Shown here piece by piece: positions 9,747-19,084 of a DNA stretch of 64,000 nucleotides. The position numbers and the translations under genes were made by a program. Under the pieces are notes generated by a model that saw only the letters and a list, made by a program, of their open reading frames with translations, made no database searches and was not told the origin of the DNA. Position 1 is the first letter of the stretch, and each line of letters begins with the position of its first letter. This stretch comes from G963665085 sp963665085 (GTDB lineage Bacteria; Bacteroidota; Bacteroidia; Bacteroidales; JAAAOM01), in NCBI GenBank assembly GCA_963665085.2, contig CAXXXS010000001.1, forward strand, positions 744,001-808,000, read 5' to 3'.

Positions 9747-10993
9747 ACTCTCTCTTTTAGAATACGTTCTGCTACATGAAGTGAGGAAAGTAAACTAATC
9801 CCGGCGCCACAGCCTTCTTTTAAAGGATTTGCCCCACTAAGTATTGATCCTGCGACATAAAGATTATCGATGGACTGATTATTTTTTAATGCACAGAAAC
9901 GATCATTAATCTTTACACCATAGCTCATAAAAGGTTGTTCATTAAAAAACTGTTCATCAACCCATCTACTTCGATCTTTCTCTGCATCGATGTCCAATCC
10001 AAAAATTGGTTCGTAAATTTCATGTGGCGTTGCCATCAAGCCTTTACTGTAAAAACTTCCACTTGCCAAAACAAAATGGTCTGCCTCTAATTTTATGTCT
10101 CCATGATTCGTTGAATTTACTGACAACAAACGGTTACCGCCAAAAATTCCTTTTTCAATATTATCTCCAAGAAAATAAGTTCCTCCCAAATGTTGAAAAC
10201 GGTTACGGAGTAAAATCTGACTTCTGATACCAGGAACAGATGGTGGTACAACAGGAAGTAAAACAACTGTTTTTTTTATTTCTGATTTTAATTCGCTAAC
10301 TACATCTTTATTAAATAAGCCAAAAACTGCCGGCAGAATAACTACCTCATTATCGCCACTAAGTCTATTTATTTTTATTACCAGCTCTTTCAACGCATCT
10401 CCCTTATCCAGAACTTTAGCAATGTTTGTTGAACGCATTTCACTTGGATTTCGTCTAATGGTTTCAAACTGTTTCATAGCAATACTTTCTATATCAGCTT
10501 GAACACCTAATCTTGAAAGTCCATCTTTTACAAATAAAGTATGAAAATCAAGGAATCCATCAAAATTAAAGATAACAGCCTTTTCCCAGGATATTTTATT
10601 TTGATCTTCAAACATACTAAAATCATTAAGCGTTAGCCACGTTGGTTTCATTGTTCCCATTGGAGTTAAGACATAATGATTTTGATAAGCATTGCCCGAT
10701 AAATTAAGTCCTCCCCGCTGTAAAAATTGAGGGACCTCATCCACTAATCTTAAAATATTATCCAATCCAATTCTAGAATATGGATGTTTGCCAGGAAGTA
10801 ACTCCATTGATTCAATTGGATTACTTACTTCTTGCCCATCAATACTTCCAAGTAGATCAAAAGAGCCACAGAAAAAATGTAGCGCACTTTGACCGGAAGA
10901 AATAATTGCACATTTTCTTCCTTGCTCTGCCAGCTTTATACCGGTTGTAAGTCCACTCAGGCCCCCTCCGATTATAATCGTATCAAATTTCAT
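9743..10993 (-). CDS. glpB: Anaerobic glycerol-3-phosphate dehydrogenase subunit B
   Basis: A flavoprotein subunit (416 residues) that teams with GlpA to oxidise sn-glycerol-3-phosphate to dihydroxyacetone phosphate under anaerobic conditions. The N-terminal dinucleotide fold is clear (IIIGGGLSGLTTGIKLAEQG, residues 6-25). The C-terminal LYVAGSILSGANPLKEGCGA is the family signature region near the flavin. It begins 3 bp after the glpA stop and overlaps glpC. Its order between A and C is that of the classical glpABC operon. Confidence 0.94.
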   Translation of the reverse strand: MKFDTIIIGGGLSGLTTGIKLAEQGRKCAIISSGQSALHFFCGSFDLLGSIDGQEVSNPIESMELLPGKHPYSRIGLDNILRLVDEVPQFLQRGGLNLSGNAYQNHYVLTPMGTMKPTWLTLNDFSMFEDQNKISWEKAVIFNFDGFLDFHTLFVKDGLSRLGVQADIESIAMKQFETIRRNPSEMRSTNIAKVLDKGDALKELVIKINRLSGDNEVVILPAVFGLFNKDVVSELKSEIKKTVVLLPVVPPSVPGIRSQILLRNRFQHLGGTYFLGDNIEKGIFGGNRLLSVNSTNHGDIKLEADHFVLASGSFYSKGLMATPHEIYEPIFGLDIDAEKDRSRWVDEQFFNEQPFMSYGVKINDRFCALKNNQSIDNLYVAGSILSGANPLKEGCGAGISLLSSLHVAERILKERV

Positions 10994-10996
10994 CCG

Positions 10997-12622
10997 TTAA
11001 TAATTATTTTGAGGTTTCAACCCATAAATACCTTTATAGATCCACGATGTAAACTGAATCTCATTGATAGTTTCTCCCCAGGCAATTGGCAACATACCTT
11101 TCCAGCGCTCCTGAAGGAAATTTGCCAAATCATCTTTTTCCTCACCAGGATTTCCCATTATTTCACTAAGTAACCCGGCTGCACGACAAGCACACAACTC
11201 TCCCTGACAGGTTCCCATACCAATCCTTGTGCGCCTTCGCAGATCAACAAGGTTATTTGCATGTAATTCGTTAATAGCATATTTCACTTCAGCAATTGAA
11301 ACCCCTTCACATTCACATACCATCGATTCCTCCTTCTTACCTTTATTGGCAATCATTTGAACCATAAATCCATGCCTGTCGTGAGCTGATTTTTGTGTAA
11401 TACTGGCTTCTGAATAAATTTGCTCTATTCTTTTCTTAAACGATTCACTCTCTTCTGAACCTGGTAAAGGTCTTTCTGCTGTCTTACAATTTTTGTTTAT
11501 TGAAAATTTTTTACATATCAAATCTGTAGTCCATTCCGCCATTAATCGGTAAGTCATGAGTTTACCTCCGGTAATCGTAATAAATCCCGAAAGTCCATCA
11601 CGAACTTCATGATCCAATAGAATAATTCCCCGACTAATATTTCTGCCACTGGGATCATTATCAGCAGCTACCAATGGTCGTACTCCGGCATAGGCTCTTA
11701 ATATTCGGGTTGAAGCCAATACCGGGGCTAGTTTTTCGCCTTCTCTCATAAGTTCGTCTACCTCTTCTCGTGTAACAAACATATCATCAATTTTATCGTA
11801 AGGAATACGTTCTGAGGTAGTACCAATCAGACTAATAGTGTCCCCGGGAACAAGGATATCAGCATTCGCAGGTTTTCGACAACGGTTCAATACCATATTG
11901 TTCACTCTGTGTCCGAAAATCAGTAAAGAACCTTTCGCAGGAAACATATTTACAGTTACCCCGGCTAATTTTGCTATGTGATGTCCCCAAATACCTCCGG
12001 CATTTACTATGATTTTCCCAAAATAATTAACAGTCTCACTATTTTCATGATTAAGCAGCTTTACTCCAACAACCCGATCTTGATTTCTTATAATATCTAT
12101 AACCTCATGCTGGGTTAGAAATTCGGCTCCATGAATCCGTGCATCTAATGCATTTGATATGGTCAGTTGAAAAGGATCGACGGATCCATCTGGTACTCTA
12201 ACTGCTCCAATCAAATTAGGATTGACAGAAGGTTCTAACTGTCTGGCCAAAGTAGGATCAATAACTTCAGCACGAATACCAGCCTTTTGACAGGCTTCAA
12301 CAAACTGAGACTGATAAGCAATATCGTCTTCAGGTAATGTTATAAACAATCCATCATTTTGTTCAATACAATGACTGGCAATCCGTCGTAGAATCATATT
12401 CTCTTTAATACATTCTGTTGCGGATTCATGGTCGTTTACAGCATACCTTGCACCACTATGCAACAAACCGTGATTTCTTCCGGTTGCCCCACTGGAAAAA
12501 TCATAACGCTCAACAAGCAAAACGCTGAGTCCACGTAATGCACAATCACGGGCTGTTCCTGCCCCGGTTGCTCCCCCTCCTATGATGATTACATCATATT
12601 CCTTGTGTTTATCTGCCGTCAT
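10997..12622 (-). CDS. glpA: Anaerobic glycerol-3-phosphate dehydrogenase subunit A
   Basis: Catalytic FAD subunit, 541 residues. Residues 11-25 (VIIIGGGATGAGTAR) bind FAD. The DAO fold continues through LLVERYDFSSGATGRNHGLLHSG and the ITGGKLMTYR segment conserved in GlpA/GlpD. The C-terminus carries a BFD-like [2Fe-2S] domain with CECEG and CQGELCAC cysteines, which separates GlpA from aerobic GlpD. It is downstream of glpF after 77 bp and starts the glpABC block. Confidence 0.96.
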   Translation of the reverse strand: MTADKHKEYDVIIIGGGATGAGTARDCALRGLSVLLVERYDFSSGATGRNHGLLHSGARYAVNDHESATECIKENMILRRIASHCIEQNDGLFITLPEDDIAYQSQFVEACQKAGIRAEVIDPTLARQLEPSVNPNLIGAVRVPDGSVDPFQLTISNALDARIHGAEFLTQHEVIDIIRNQDRVVGVKLLNHENSETVNYFGKIIVNAGGIWGHHIAKLAGVTVNMFPAKGSLLIFGHRVNNMVLNRCRKPANADILVPGDTISLIGTTSERIPYDKIDDMFVTREEVDELMREGEKLAPVLASTRILRAYAGVRPLVAADNDPSGRNISRGIILLDHEVRDGLSGFITITGGKLMTYRLMAEWTTDLICKKFSINKNCKTAERPLPGSEESESFKKRIEQIYSEASITQKSAHDRHGFMVQMIANKGKKEESMVCECEGVSIAEVKYAINELHANNLVDLRRRTRIGMGTCQGELCACRAAGLLSEIMGNPGEEKDDLANFLQERWKGMLPIAWGETINEIQFTSWIYKGIYGLKPQNNY

Positions 12623-12699
12623 TATTTACCCCTATTTAATATTTCATTAATTCATTTTTGAACGAAAATGCTTATCCGTCATAATTAAAAAACAATTAA

Positions 12700-13434
12700 T
12701 TACAGAATAAGAAAAAGTCCAGCAGCAATAGCTGCTCCGGTAATTGGTGCCAACACAGGCACCCATGAATAAGACCAATCTGAATTCCCTTTATTTTTTA
12801 TCGGTAAAATAGCATGCATAATTCGTGGCCCAAGATCCCTGGCTGGATTAATAGCATAACCTGTTGGGCCTCCCAGACTTAATCCGATAGCTACTACAAG
12901 AAACGCCACTGGTAATGCCCCAAGAGAACCTAACCCAGCTTTTATATCTTTCATCTCGGTACATGAAAATTCAAAGCCTGATAAATTAAATATCACAAAA
13001 ACAAGAACAAATGTTCCAATTACTTCTGTTATAAAATTTTTTGTTGAATTACGAATTGCCGGCCCGGTAGAAAAAGTTCCGAGTATTCCCCCCTTATCTT
13101 CTTCTGCCTGGTAATGATCGTAATAAGCCAGCCAAACTAAAAGTGAGCCAAGCATTGCCCCAATCATTTCAGCAACTATATACAAACCTACTTTTGCCCA
13201 TGGAAACAAACCGCCCATGGCGAGTCCCAGTGTAACCGCCGGATTTAGATGTGCCCCACTGATAGGACCGGCAACAAAAACACCTGCCATAACACCAAAT
13301 CCCCATCCGAATGTTATTACAATCCAACCACTGTTATTTCCTTTTGTCCCTTTTAAAACGACATTAGCTACTACACCATTTCCTAATAAAATTAGTAGCA
13401 TCGTTCCAATAATTTCAGCTATAAATTCTGTCAT
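12700..13434 (-). CDS. glpF: Glycerol facilitator, MIP/aquaporin family
   Basis: A 244-residue inner-membrane channel for glycerol. It has six predicted membrane segments and both half-helix motifs: NPA at 64-66 (HLNPAVTLG) and NPAR at 196-199. The Asp200 directly after NPAR is the hallmark of glycerol-conducting members as opposed to strict water channels. It lies between glpK1 and glpA in the same direction, so glycerol entry, phosphorylation and oxidation are encoded together. Confidence 0.96.
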   Translation of the reverse strand: MTEFIAEIIGTMLLILLGNGVVANVVLKGTKGNNSGWIVITFGWGFGVMAGVFVAGPISGAHLNPAVTLGLAMGGLFPWAKVGLYIVAEMIGAMLGSLLVWLAYYDHYQAEEDKGGILGTFSTGPAIRNSTKNFITEVIGTFVLVFVIFNLSGFEFSCTEMKDIKAGLGSLGALPVAFLVVAIGLSLGGPTGYAINPARDLGPRIMHAILPIKNKGNSDWSYSWVPVLAPITGAAIAAGLFLIL

Positions 13435-13518
13435 GTCTTATCTTTTTTTTGTTAGTAAATTGGGAGCTTAATATTTATGTGTTAGCTTTTTACTCCCGTG
13501 TTTTTATTAGTTTATTTG

Positions 13519-15021
13519 TTATTCATCATCTTCGTCAATCCAATCTTTAGCCCTGCTTAATGCCTTTTCCCATTTACGAATGGATTTAGCCATTTTCTCC
13601 GAACTAACTTCAGGAATAAATATTTTATCTTTTGACCATTGTGACTGGAGTTCATCAAGATCTTTCCAATATCCTACAGCCAGGCCAGCCAGGTAGGCAG
13701 CTCCCAATGCAGTTGTTTCCAGTTGTTTTGGACGAATCACAGGTGTTTGTAATGTTTCAGACTGGAACTGAAGCAAAAGATTATTTGCAGCCGCACCACC
13801 ATCAACTCTTAATTCTTTTACCTCAATACCCGAATCAGCTTCCATTGATTTTAATACATCCATAACCTGGAAAGCAATCCCTTCCAATGTTGCCCTTGCA
13901 AAATGTCCATTTGATGTTCCACGGGTTATTCCAATCACAATTCCCCGCGCATACTGATCCCAATGTGGTGCACCTAAACCTGTAAGGGCGGGAACAAAAT
14001 ATACACCACCGTTATCTTCTACCGTAAGGGCAAGTTTTTCAATGTCTGATGATGATTTAATCAGTCCAAGTTGATCACGCAACCACTGTACAGAAGCCCC
14101 TGCAATAAATATTGATCCTTCAAGGGCATACGTTACTTCTCCATTAATTTTCCATGCAATGGTAGTAAGCAAATTATTTTCTGATTTTATAGCTTTGTTT
14201 CCTGTATTCATTAACATAAAACAACCTGTTCCATAGGTGTTTTTTGCCATTCCAGGTTGAATACATTGTTGCCCAAAAAGTGCTGCTTGTTGATCTCCGG
14301 CAATACCAGCAATTGGAATCTCATGAGCAAAAATTGTAGTCTTTGTATGCCCAACAATTTCGCTTGAAGCTGTTACAGTAGGTAACATATTTTCCGGAAT
14401 ATCAAAAAGCCCTAAAAGTTCTTTGTCCCAACAATTATCTTTTATGTTATACAATAAAGTACGGCTGGCATTGGTTACATCAGTCACATGTTTTTCTCCC
14501 TGTGTTAATTTCCATATAAGCCATGAATCAACAGTGCCAAAAGCAAGTTTTCCTTCTTCTGCTTTCTTACGTGCACCTTCTACATTATCTAATATCCATT
14601 TTACTTTTGTCCCAGAAAAATAGGCATCGATTACTAAACCTGTTTTCTCCCGAATCATTTCTTCATACCCTTGGCTTTTAAGTGCATCACAATATTTTGC
14701 AGTGCGTCGATCTTGCCATACAATAGCATTATACACAGGCTCACCGGTTTGTCGATCCCATACTATTGTTGTTTCTCGCTGATTTGTAATACCAATAGCT
14801 GATATGTTTTTCCCGTTAATCCCAATTTTAGTAATTGCCTCAGCAGCAACAGCAGCTTGAGAAGACCAGATTTCATTTGGATTATGTTCTATCCAGCCCG
14901 GTTTAGGAAAAATCTGTTCAAACTCTTTTTGCGCAACTGATCTTATAGTCCCTTCCTTATCAAATACAATCGCACGAGAACTTGTTGTTCCCTGGTCAAA
15001 TGATAAAATATATTTCTCCAT
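13519..15021 (-). CDS. glpK: Glycerol kinase, canonical copy
   Basis: Phosphorylates glycerol with ATP, trapping it as glycerol-3-phosphate. The 500-residue FGGY kinase has DQGTTSSRA at the N-terminus, the glycerol-binding NQRETT, WQDRR, DAYFSGTK and GDQQAALFG segments, and the canonical nucleotide loop DGGAAANN. It lies 84 bp upstream of glpF and 103 bp downstream of a second glycerol kinase gene. Compared with that paralogue, all expected active-site elements are intact, so this is the copy I would assign the main glycerol kinase role. Confidence 0.96.
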   Translation of the reverse strand: MEKYILSFDQGTTSSRAIVFDKEGTIRSVAQKEFEQIFPKPGWIEHNPNEIWSSQAAVAAEAITKIGINGKNISAIGITNQRETTIVWDRQTGEPVYNAIVWQDRRTAKYCDALKSQGYEEMIREKTGLVIDAYFSGTKVKWILDNVEGARKKAEEGKLAFGTVDSWLIWKLTQGEKHVTDVTNASRTLLYNIKDNCWDKELLGLFDIPENMLPTVTASSEIVGHTKTTIFAHEIPIAGIAGDQQAALFGQQCIQPGMAKNTYGTGCFMLMNTGNKAIKSENNLLTTIAWKINGEVTYALEGSIFIAGASVQWLRDQLGLIKSSSDIEKLALTVEDNGGVYFVPALTGLGAPHWDQYARGIVIGITRGTSNGHFARATLEGIAFQVMDVLKSMEADSGIEVKELRVDGGAAANNLLLQFQSETLQTPVIRPKQLETTALGAAYLAGLAVGYWKDLDELQSQWSKDKIFIPEVSSEKMAKSIRKWEKALSRAKDWIDEDDE

Positions 15022-15078
15022 ATTTTACTAGATTAGTTGTAATTAATATTGTTTTGCTTAGTAAGTTATTATAAATAA

Positions 15079-15102
15079 TATATAGTATTACTATGTATAG
15101 GG
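15079..15102. promoter_or_regulatory. Possible third PadR-locus-like motif, upstream of glpK1
   Basis: The stretch contains ATAGTA-T-TACTAT, an inverted repeat, followed by GTATAGGG. With a two-base gap it can be aligned to the 8366-8391 motif (CCTAT, ATACTA and TA elements on the minus strand). The match is clearly weaker, it lacks the TTTG box, and the dyad could equally suit a GntR-type regulator. Confidence 0.25.
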
Positions 15103-15124
15103 TTAAAAAAAGGGAATAATAAAA

Positions 15125-16624
15125 TTATTCTCTTTTTAGCCATCCTTTCGTTCTTTCAACTGCTTTATGCCAGAAGTACATAAGTTCTTCTACCTTTTCA
15201 CTATCCATTGTTGGATCAAACACAGTTAATGGATTATCATTTTCTATTATCTCATCGGTTGATTTCCAAAAATTTGTTGCAAGTCCTGCTAAGTATGCTG
15301 CCCCAAGTGCTGTAACCTCAGAAATTTCCGGTTTAATCAATTCATAACCTAAAATATCTGATTGAAACTGCATTAAAACATTGTTTGTACTAGGCATACC
15401 ATCAACGCGCAATTCATTAAATTTTTTCTTGGTATAATCTGCCTGCATTGCATGAATAAGATCATAAACCTGGAATGCAATACTTTCCAGGGAAGCGCGA
15501 GCAATATGCCCAACTTCTGTACCCCGTGTAATTCCGATAATCAATCCACGCGAATACTGATCCCAATGTGGTGCACCTAAACCAGCAAAAGATGGAACCA
15601 CATAAATCCCTCCATTATCATCAACTGAAGTTGCCAGGTCTTCTACTTCTGCAGCAACTTCAAAAAAGTTCATATTATCCCTTAACCATTGTACTAAAGC
15701 TCCTCCAATAAAAACACTACCCTCAAGGGCATAGGTTACTTTATCCCCAATTTTCCAGGCAATGGTCGACAGTAAATTATTTTTTGAATTAACTATTTCA
15801 TTTCCTGTGTTTAACATTAAAAAACAACCTGTCCCATAAGTTGTTTTTAAAGAACCAGAGTCAAAACATTTGTGTCCAAACAATGCTGCTTGCTGGTCGC
15901 CTATTATTCCGGCAATTTTTATTTTAGTACCAAAAAGAGAAGTAGATGTTTCTCCATAAATTTCACTTGATGATCGCACTTCCGGCAAAATACTCTCAGG
16001 AATATCAAAAATTTCCAATAATTCTTTGTCCCAACACAGATTATGTATATTGTATAACATTGTTCGACATGCATTCGAAACGTCTGTTATATGTAGATTT
16101 CCATTTGTAAATTTCCAGACTAACCACGAATCAACTGTCCCAAACGCTAGTTTTCCTTGCTCTGCTTTTTCTTTTGCTCCAGCAACATTATCCAGAATCC
16201 ATTTGATTTTTGCTGCTGAAAAATAAGCATCGATTATCAAACCGGTTTTCTGATGTATTATTTTATGTAATCCTTTTTTGCTAAGCTCATCGCAATATTC
16301 CGAAACACGACGATCCTGCCAGACAATAGCATTATAAATAGGTTCACCGGTTTCTCTGTCCCAGATAATAGTTGTCTCGCGTTGATTTGTTATTCCTAAA
16401 CCAGCAATTTCATCGCCATGAATATTAGCCCGGAAAAGTGCATCTGCCGCGACAGAAGCCTGGGAATACCAAATCTCATTTGGATCGTGTTCTACCCACC
16501 CTCTGCGTGGATAATGCTGTTCATACTCTTTTTGAGCAATTGATACAACCTGCCCACTTTTGTTAAAAACGATGGCGCGAGAAGAGGTTGTGCCTTGATC
16601 GAGTGCGAGTATGTAGTTTTTCAT
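15125..16624 (-). CDS. Second glycerol kinase paralogue with altered nucleotide loop
   Basis: A 499-residue FGGY kinase, colinear with the glpK copy next door. It keeps the glycerol-site elements (NQRETT, WQDRR, DAYFS, GDQQAALFGH). It differs where glycerol kinases normally have DGGAxANN: here the loop reads DGMPSTNN, replacing the second glycine and the alanine next to the bound adenine nucleotide. DAYFSGTK is also changed to DAYFSAAK. It may be a less active, differently regulated or differently specific kinase. It is 17 bp downstream of padR and surely cotranscribed with it, so it is the copy most directly under that regulator. Confidence 0.9.
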   Translation of the reverse strand: MKNYILALDQGTTSSRAIVFNKSGQVVSIAQKEYEQHYPRRGWVEHDPNEIWYSQASVAADALFRANIHGDEIAGLGITNQRETTIIWDRETGEPIYNAIVWQDRRVSEYCDELSKKGLHKIIHQKTGLIIDAYFSAAKIKWILDNVAGAKEKAEQGKLAFGTVDSWLVWKFTNGNLHITDVSNACRTMLYNIHNLCWDKELLEIFDIPESILPEVRSSSEIYGETSTSLFGTKIKIAGIIGDQQAALFGHKCFDSGSLKTTYGTGCFLMLNTGNEIVNSKNNLLSTIAWKIGDKVTYALEGSVFIGGALVQWLRDNMNFFEVAAEVEDLATSVDDNGGIYVVPSFAGLGAPHWDQYSRGLIIGITRGTEVGHIARASLESIAFQVYDLIHAMQADYTKKKFNELRVDGMPSTNNVLMQFQSDILGYELIKPEISEVTALGAAYLAGLATNFWKSTDEIIENDNPLTVFDPTMDSEKVEELMYFWHKAVERTKGWLKRE

Positions 16625-16641
16625 ACTTTATTTTGTTGATT

Positions 16642-16992
16642 CTATTTCTTTATTCTCAATATTGAAGAGTATATTAAATCAAAATATTTATTCATCAATA
16701 TGATTTGATTTTTACCATTCTCTGTTATTGTATAATATTTTCTGGGAATTCCTGATTCAAGTTCCTGCCATCGGGATGTAAGCATTCCATCTTTTTTCAG
16801 TCTGTTAAGCAATGGATACAGTGTACCTTCTGCTATCTCTATAGAAGACTCCTGTTTTAACATATCTATAAGTTCATAACCATAATATGTCTTTTTTTCT
16901 AACAAAAGCAGAATCATATACTCGATCAATCCCTTCTTTATTTGAGATCTCCATCGGATATTAAATTCTTTGTCAGATCTTTCAATGGCCAT
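16642..16992 (-). CDS. PadR-family transcriptional regulator
   Basis: A small winged-helix regulator, about 116 residues from the start chosen here. The reading frame is open 45 bp further upstream, but ATG 16992 gives MAIERSDKEF and avoids running through the predicted promoter region. The body has the PadR signature GLIEYMILLLLEKKTYYGYELIDML followed by EGTLYPLLNRLKKDGML and a wing with RKYYTITENGK. The C-terminal dimer helix is short (PadR subfamily 2 type). It heads the glycerol operon. PadR proteins usually bind their own promoter and respond to a small ligand; a role in glycerol or G3P control is inferred from position. Confidence 0.9.
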   Translation of the reverse strand: MAIERSDKEFNIRWRSQIKKGLIEYMILLLLEKKTYYGYELIDMLKQESSIEIAEGTLYPLLNRLKKDGMLTSRWQELESGIPRKYYTITENGKNQIILMNKYFDLIYSSILRIKK

Positions 16993-17468
16993 TAATTCAG
17001 TCTTTGGTATTAATATTAGCGTGACAAATGTAAACAAAAATTACCTAGCAATACAAAGTATTTGGTATTTTGATAGCTTTTTTTAAAGAAATATTTATAA
17101 ACATGTTTGATATAGAATGTTTTAAATGTATCTAGCCATATTATACAATAAGAAATCTCTAAAGTATTGTTCTCTTATGCTCTCTTCTAATTCAAAAAAT
17201 ATTTTTGGATTATAAATACCACAAAATTAATGATACATATTTAATCTCATATCAATAATAATACTTGTTATCGATTATATTTTTCCTACCGTCGATTTAA
17301 TTTTAAAATGGAAAAAAGTGTTAGCAATTTTGTTAGCGAATTAACCATTTACTGCATCCTTTTAAATTAATCATAAATCATTTGAAGTTAAATCGGATTT
17401 GACTTTAAACAGATTCATTTTTTTTGATTTTGAGCAATAATAGAGTAATAAATAAAAAAATTGAAAGG
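16993..17468. other. Divergent intergenic region between padR and the PKD lipoprotein gene
   Basis: Apart from the padR promoter/operator at 17025-17067, this AT-rich stretch shows no gene and no strong repeat. The plus-strand promoter for the PKD lipoprotein should be here but I could not place it. Confidence 0.5.
17025..17067 (-). promoter_or_regulatory. padR promoter with overlapping operator candidate
   Basis: On the minus strand TACATTTG (17025-17032) fits the -7 consensus TAnnTTTG, with TTTG (17054-17057) 21 bp upstream as -33. The 17042-17067 stretch (TACC...GGTA ends, TACCTAG and ACAAAGTA cores) covers the -33 box and recurs at 8366-8391. Its position would let PadR block its own promoter. 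The distance from the likely start of transcription to ATG 16992 is about 25 bp. Confidence 0.55.
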
Positions 17469-18302
17469 ATGAGAAAAAATCTTTTAGTTATCAATTATCT
17501 GATAATAAGTTTCGTATTGTTTTCAGTTGGATGTAATAAAGATAATGTAAATGCTAGTTTTACTTCCAGCATTAATGAAGCAGAAGTTGGAGATACAATT
17601 GTATTTACAAATGAATCTGTGAATGCTAGTTATTATCAATGGGATTTTGGAGATGGAGAACAATCGTATGATAAAAATCCCTCTCATGTCTATTCAAATG
17701 GGGGGACCTATGTTGTATCTCTTGAAGCTATCGGAGATAAAGCTTCTGACAATGCAACTGATACAATTTCTGTTGTTTATAAGAACGTTTCAATCTATGA
17801 GGGAACGGGCATTGACGGTGTAGATATCTATGATACCTGGGACGATATCCAGTCTATCTATACCTCTGATACTATAACCTATTTAGATGATTATACAGAT
17901 ACTTATGGATTCTATTTCCTTCAGGTATATTTTTATAATGAAGGTGTTGCTTTTGGTTTTTATTCAAATTCATCATCATTAAGTGCTACTGATGTTGTAT
18001 ATGCGATATTTTTAGTTTCTCCTTATAGTGGATCAACATCAAAAGGTATATCTATTGGAGATGATATGGATATAATTGAGGATAGATATGGGGAACCAGA
18101 ATCTACGTATAACGGATCATATGGAACCTACGGATATTACTATGATAGTCAAGGTGTTGATTTTTATTCTTATGCTTCAGGAGTAGTAGACGAAATAGAC
18201 ATTTATGAATCGTATGTATCCTATAGTTCTGAGAAGCCAGTTTCTCTGAAAAAACAAATTATTCGAAATGGTTTACTGAAAAATGAAAAATTCCCTTTTT
18301 AA
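17469..18302 (+). CDS. PKD-domain surface lipoprotein
   Basis: A 277-residue lipoprotein. An upstream in-frame start at 17424 exists, but ATG 17469 (MRKNLLVINY) gives a clean signal peptide with lipobox VGC and is preceded by GAAAGG. Residues about 30-105 form one PKD domain with the diagnostic YYQWDFGDG and GGTYVVSLEAIG strands. The remaining part, rich in Tyr, Asp and Ser, contains two GIDxVDIYD-like segments and matches nothing I know. PKD modules mediate protein or glycan contacts on the surface. Monocistronic, convergent with the next operon. Confidence 0.85.
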   Translation: MRKNLLVINYLIISFVLFSVGCNKDNVNASFTSSINEAEVGDTIVFTNESVNASYYQWDFGDGEQSYDKNPSHVYSNGGTYVVSLEAIGDKASDNATDTISVVYKNVSIYEGTGIDGVDIYDTWDDIQSIYTSDTITYLDDYTDTYGFYFLQVYFYNEGVAFGFYSNSSSLSATDVVYAIFLVSPYSGSTSKGISIGDDMDIIEDRYGEPESTYNGSYGTYGYYYDSQGVDFYSYASGVVDEIDIYESYVSYSSEKPVSLKKQIIRNGLLKNEKFPF

Positions 18303-18330
18303 ATAATTTTAGGAGAGTAATTTAAAAAAT

Positions 18331-18380
18331 ATCGACTCTGTCTTACTATTTATATTTTTTCGGACAGAGCCGATTTTTCG
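18331..18380. terminator. Bidirectional terminator between convergent units
   Basis: ATCGACTCTGTC (18331-18342) pairs with GACAGAGCCGAT (18363-18374) with one mismatch. It is flanked by A-rich and T-rich tracts. It lies between the PKD gene stop and the stop of the minus-strand operon and can serve both. Confidence 0.7.
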
Positions 18381-18405
18381 TCTATAAGTGAGTTTTTTTT
18401 AATAA

Positions 18406-19074
18406 TCAATAACCAATCCCAAATCGAACCCCAAAAACAAACATAGTTCCTGTATATCCGTAATCAAAATATCCCCGGTTATATTTTATGGTTACATCCT
18501 GGGGTGATGAATGATGAGAAAAGCGTAAACCAACCCCCATAAAAACATCAGTAAACAGAAAAGCAAACAGCTCGCTTTGAAAACCAATATAAGCTTTTAA
18601 ACTTCCAGTGTTTATTTTCATTTGATAATCAATATCATCCATATGCTGATATAACAATCCATCTTCCCCGGTATATTCAACATACGTATAATTATCCCCT
18701 TCAATTTGAAAATACTTATACTCTCCACCTGCAGCAAGGTAGATTCTTCGATCATCATACTTTTGTGATAAATACTTTTTTCTGAAAACTCCTAAACCTC
18801 CTCCGATTAGATTATCATACGAATACGCATCATAATAATCGTCAACACTCAAGTTTAATAAATCAAGGGATGATTTATCGGAATAAAAATATGGAGATAT
18901 TATCCACCATTTTTTTGTGCCTTTAGTATGAATATCAAAATCTATACGGATACCATTCGTAACAATATATTGCGGCACACCGAACACATAAAAATCGAAA
19001 TTATTTTTTCTTTCCTGTGCCTGAACACTGGTTGAAACAAGAAAAATAGTTAAAAGTGATGTATATAATTTCAT
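18406..19074 (-). CDS. Predicted outer-membrane beta-barrel-like protein (paralogue 1)
   Basis: No family recognised. The 222-residue protein has a signal peptide ending at VQAQ, then alternating aromatic/polar strands and a C-terminal segment ending GVRFGIGY, which looks like a last beta strand of an outer-membrane barrel. It shares with the upstream neighbour the pattern VPQY...NGIRID..., the GGGLGV/GGGMNI segment and the YAYTGN/YGYTGT-then-GxRxG ending, so the two are duplicates that have diverged. Last gene of a four-gene operon (10 bp gap). Confidence 0.75.
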   Translation of the reverse strand: MKLYTSLLTIFLVSTSVQAQERKNNFDFYVFGVPQYIVTNGIRIDFDIHTKGTKKWWIISPYFYSDKSSLDLLNLSVDDYYDAYSYDNLIGGGLGVFRKKYLSQKYDDRRIYLAAGGEYKYFQIEGDNYTYVEYTGEDGLLYQHMDDIDYQMKINTGSLKAYIGFQSELFAFLFTDVFMGVGLRFSHHSSPQDVTIKYNRGYFDYGYTGTMFVFGVRFGIGY

Positions 19075-19084
19075 TGTTAGCCTA

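Noticed and set aside
15022..15124. Housekeeping promoter before glpK1
   Set aside because: I found no TAnnTTTG box on the minus strand with a fitting TTTG; the gene may be served by the padR transcript.
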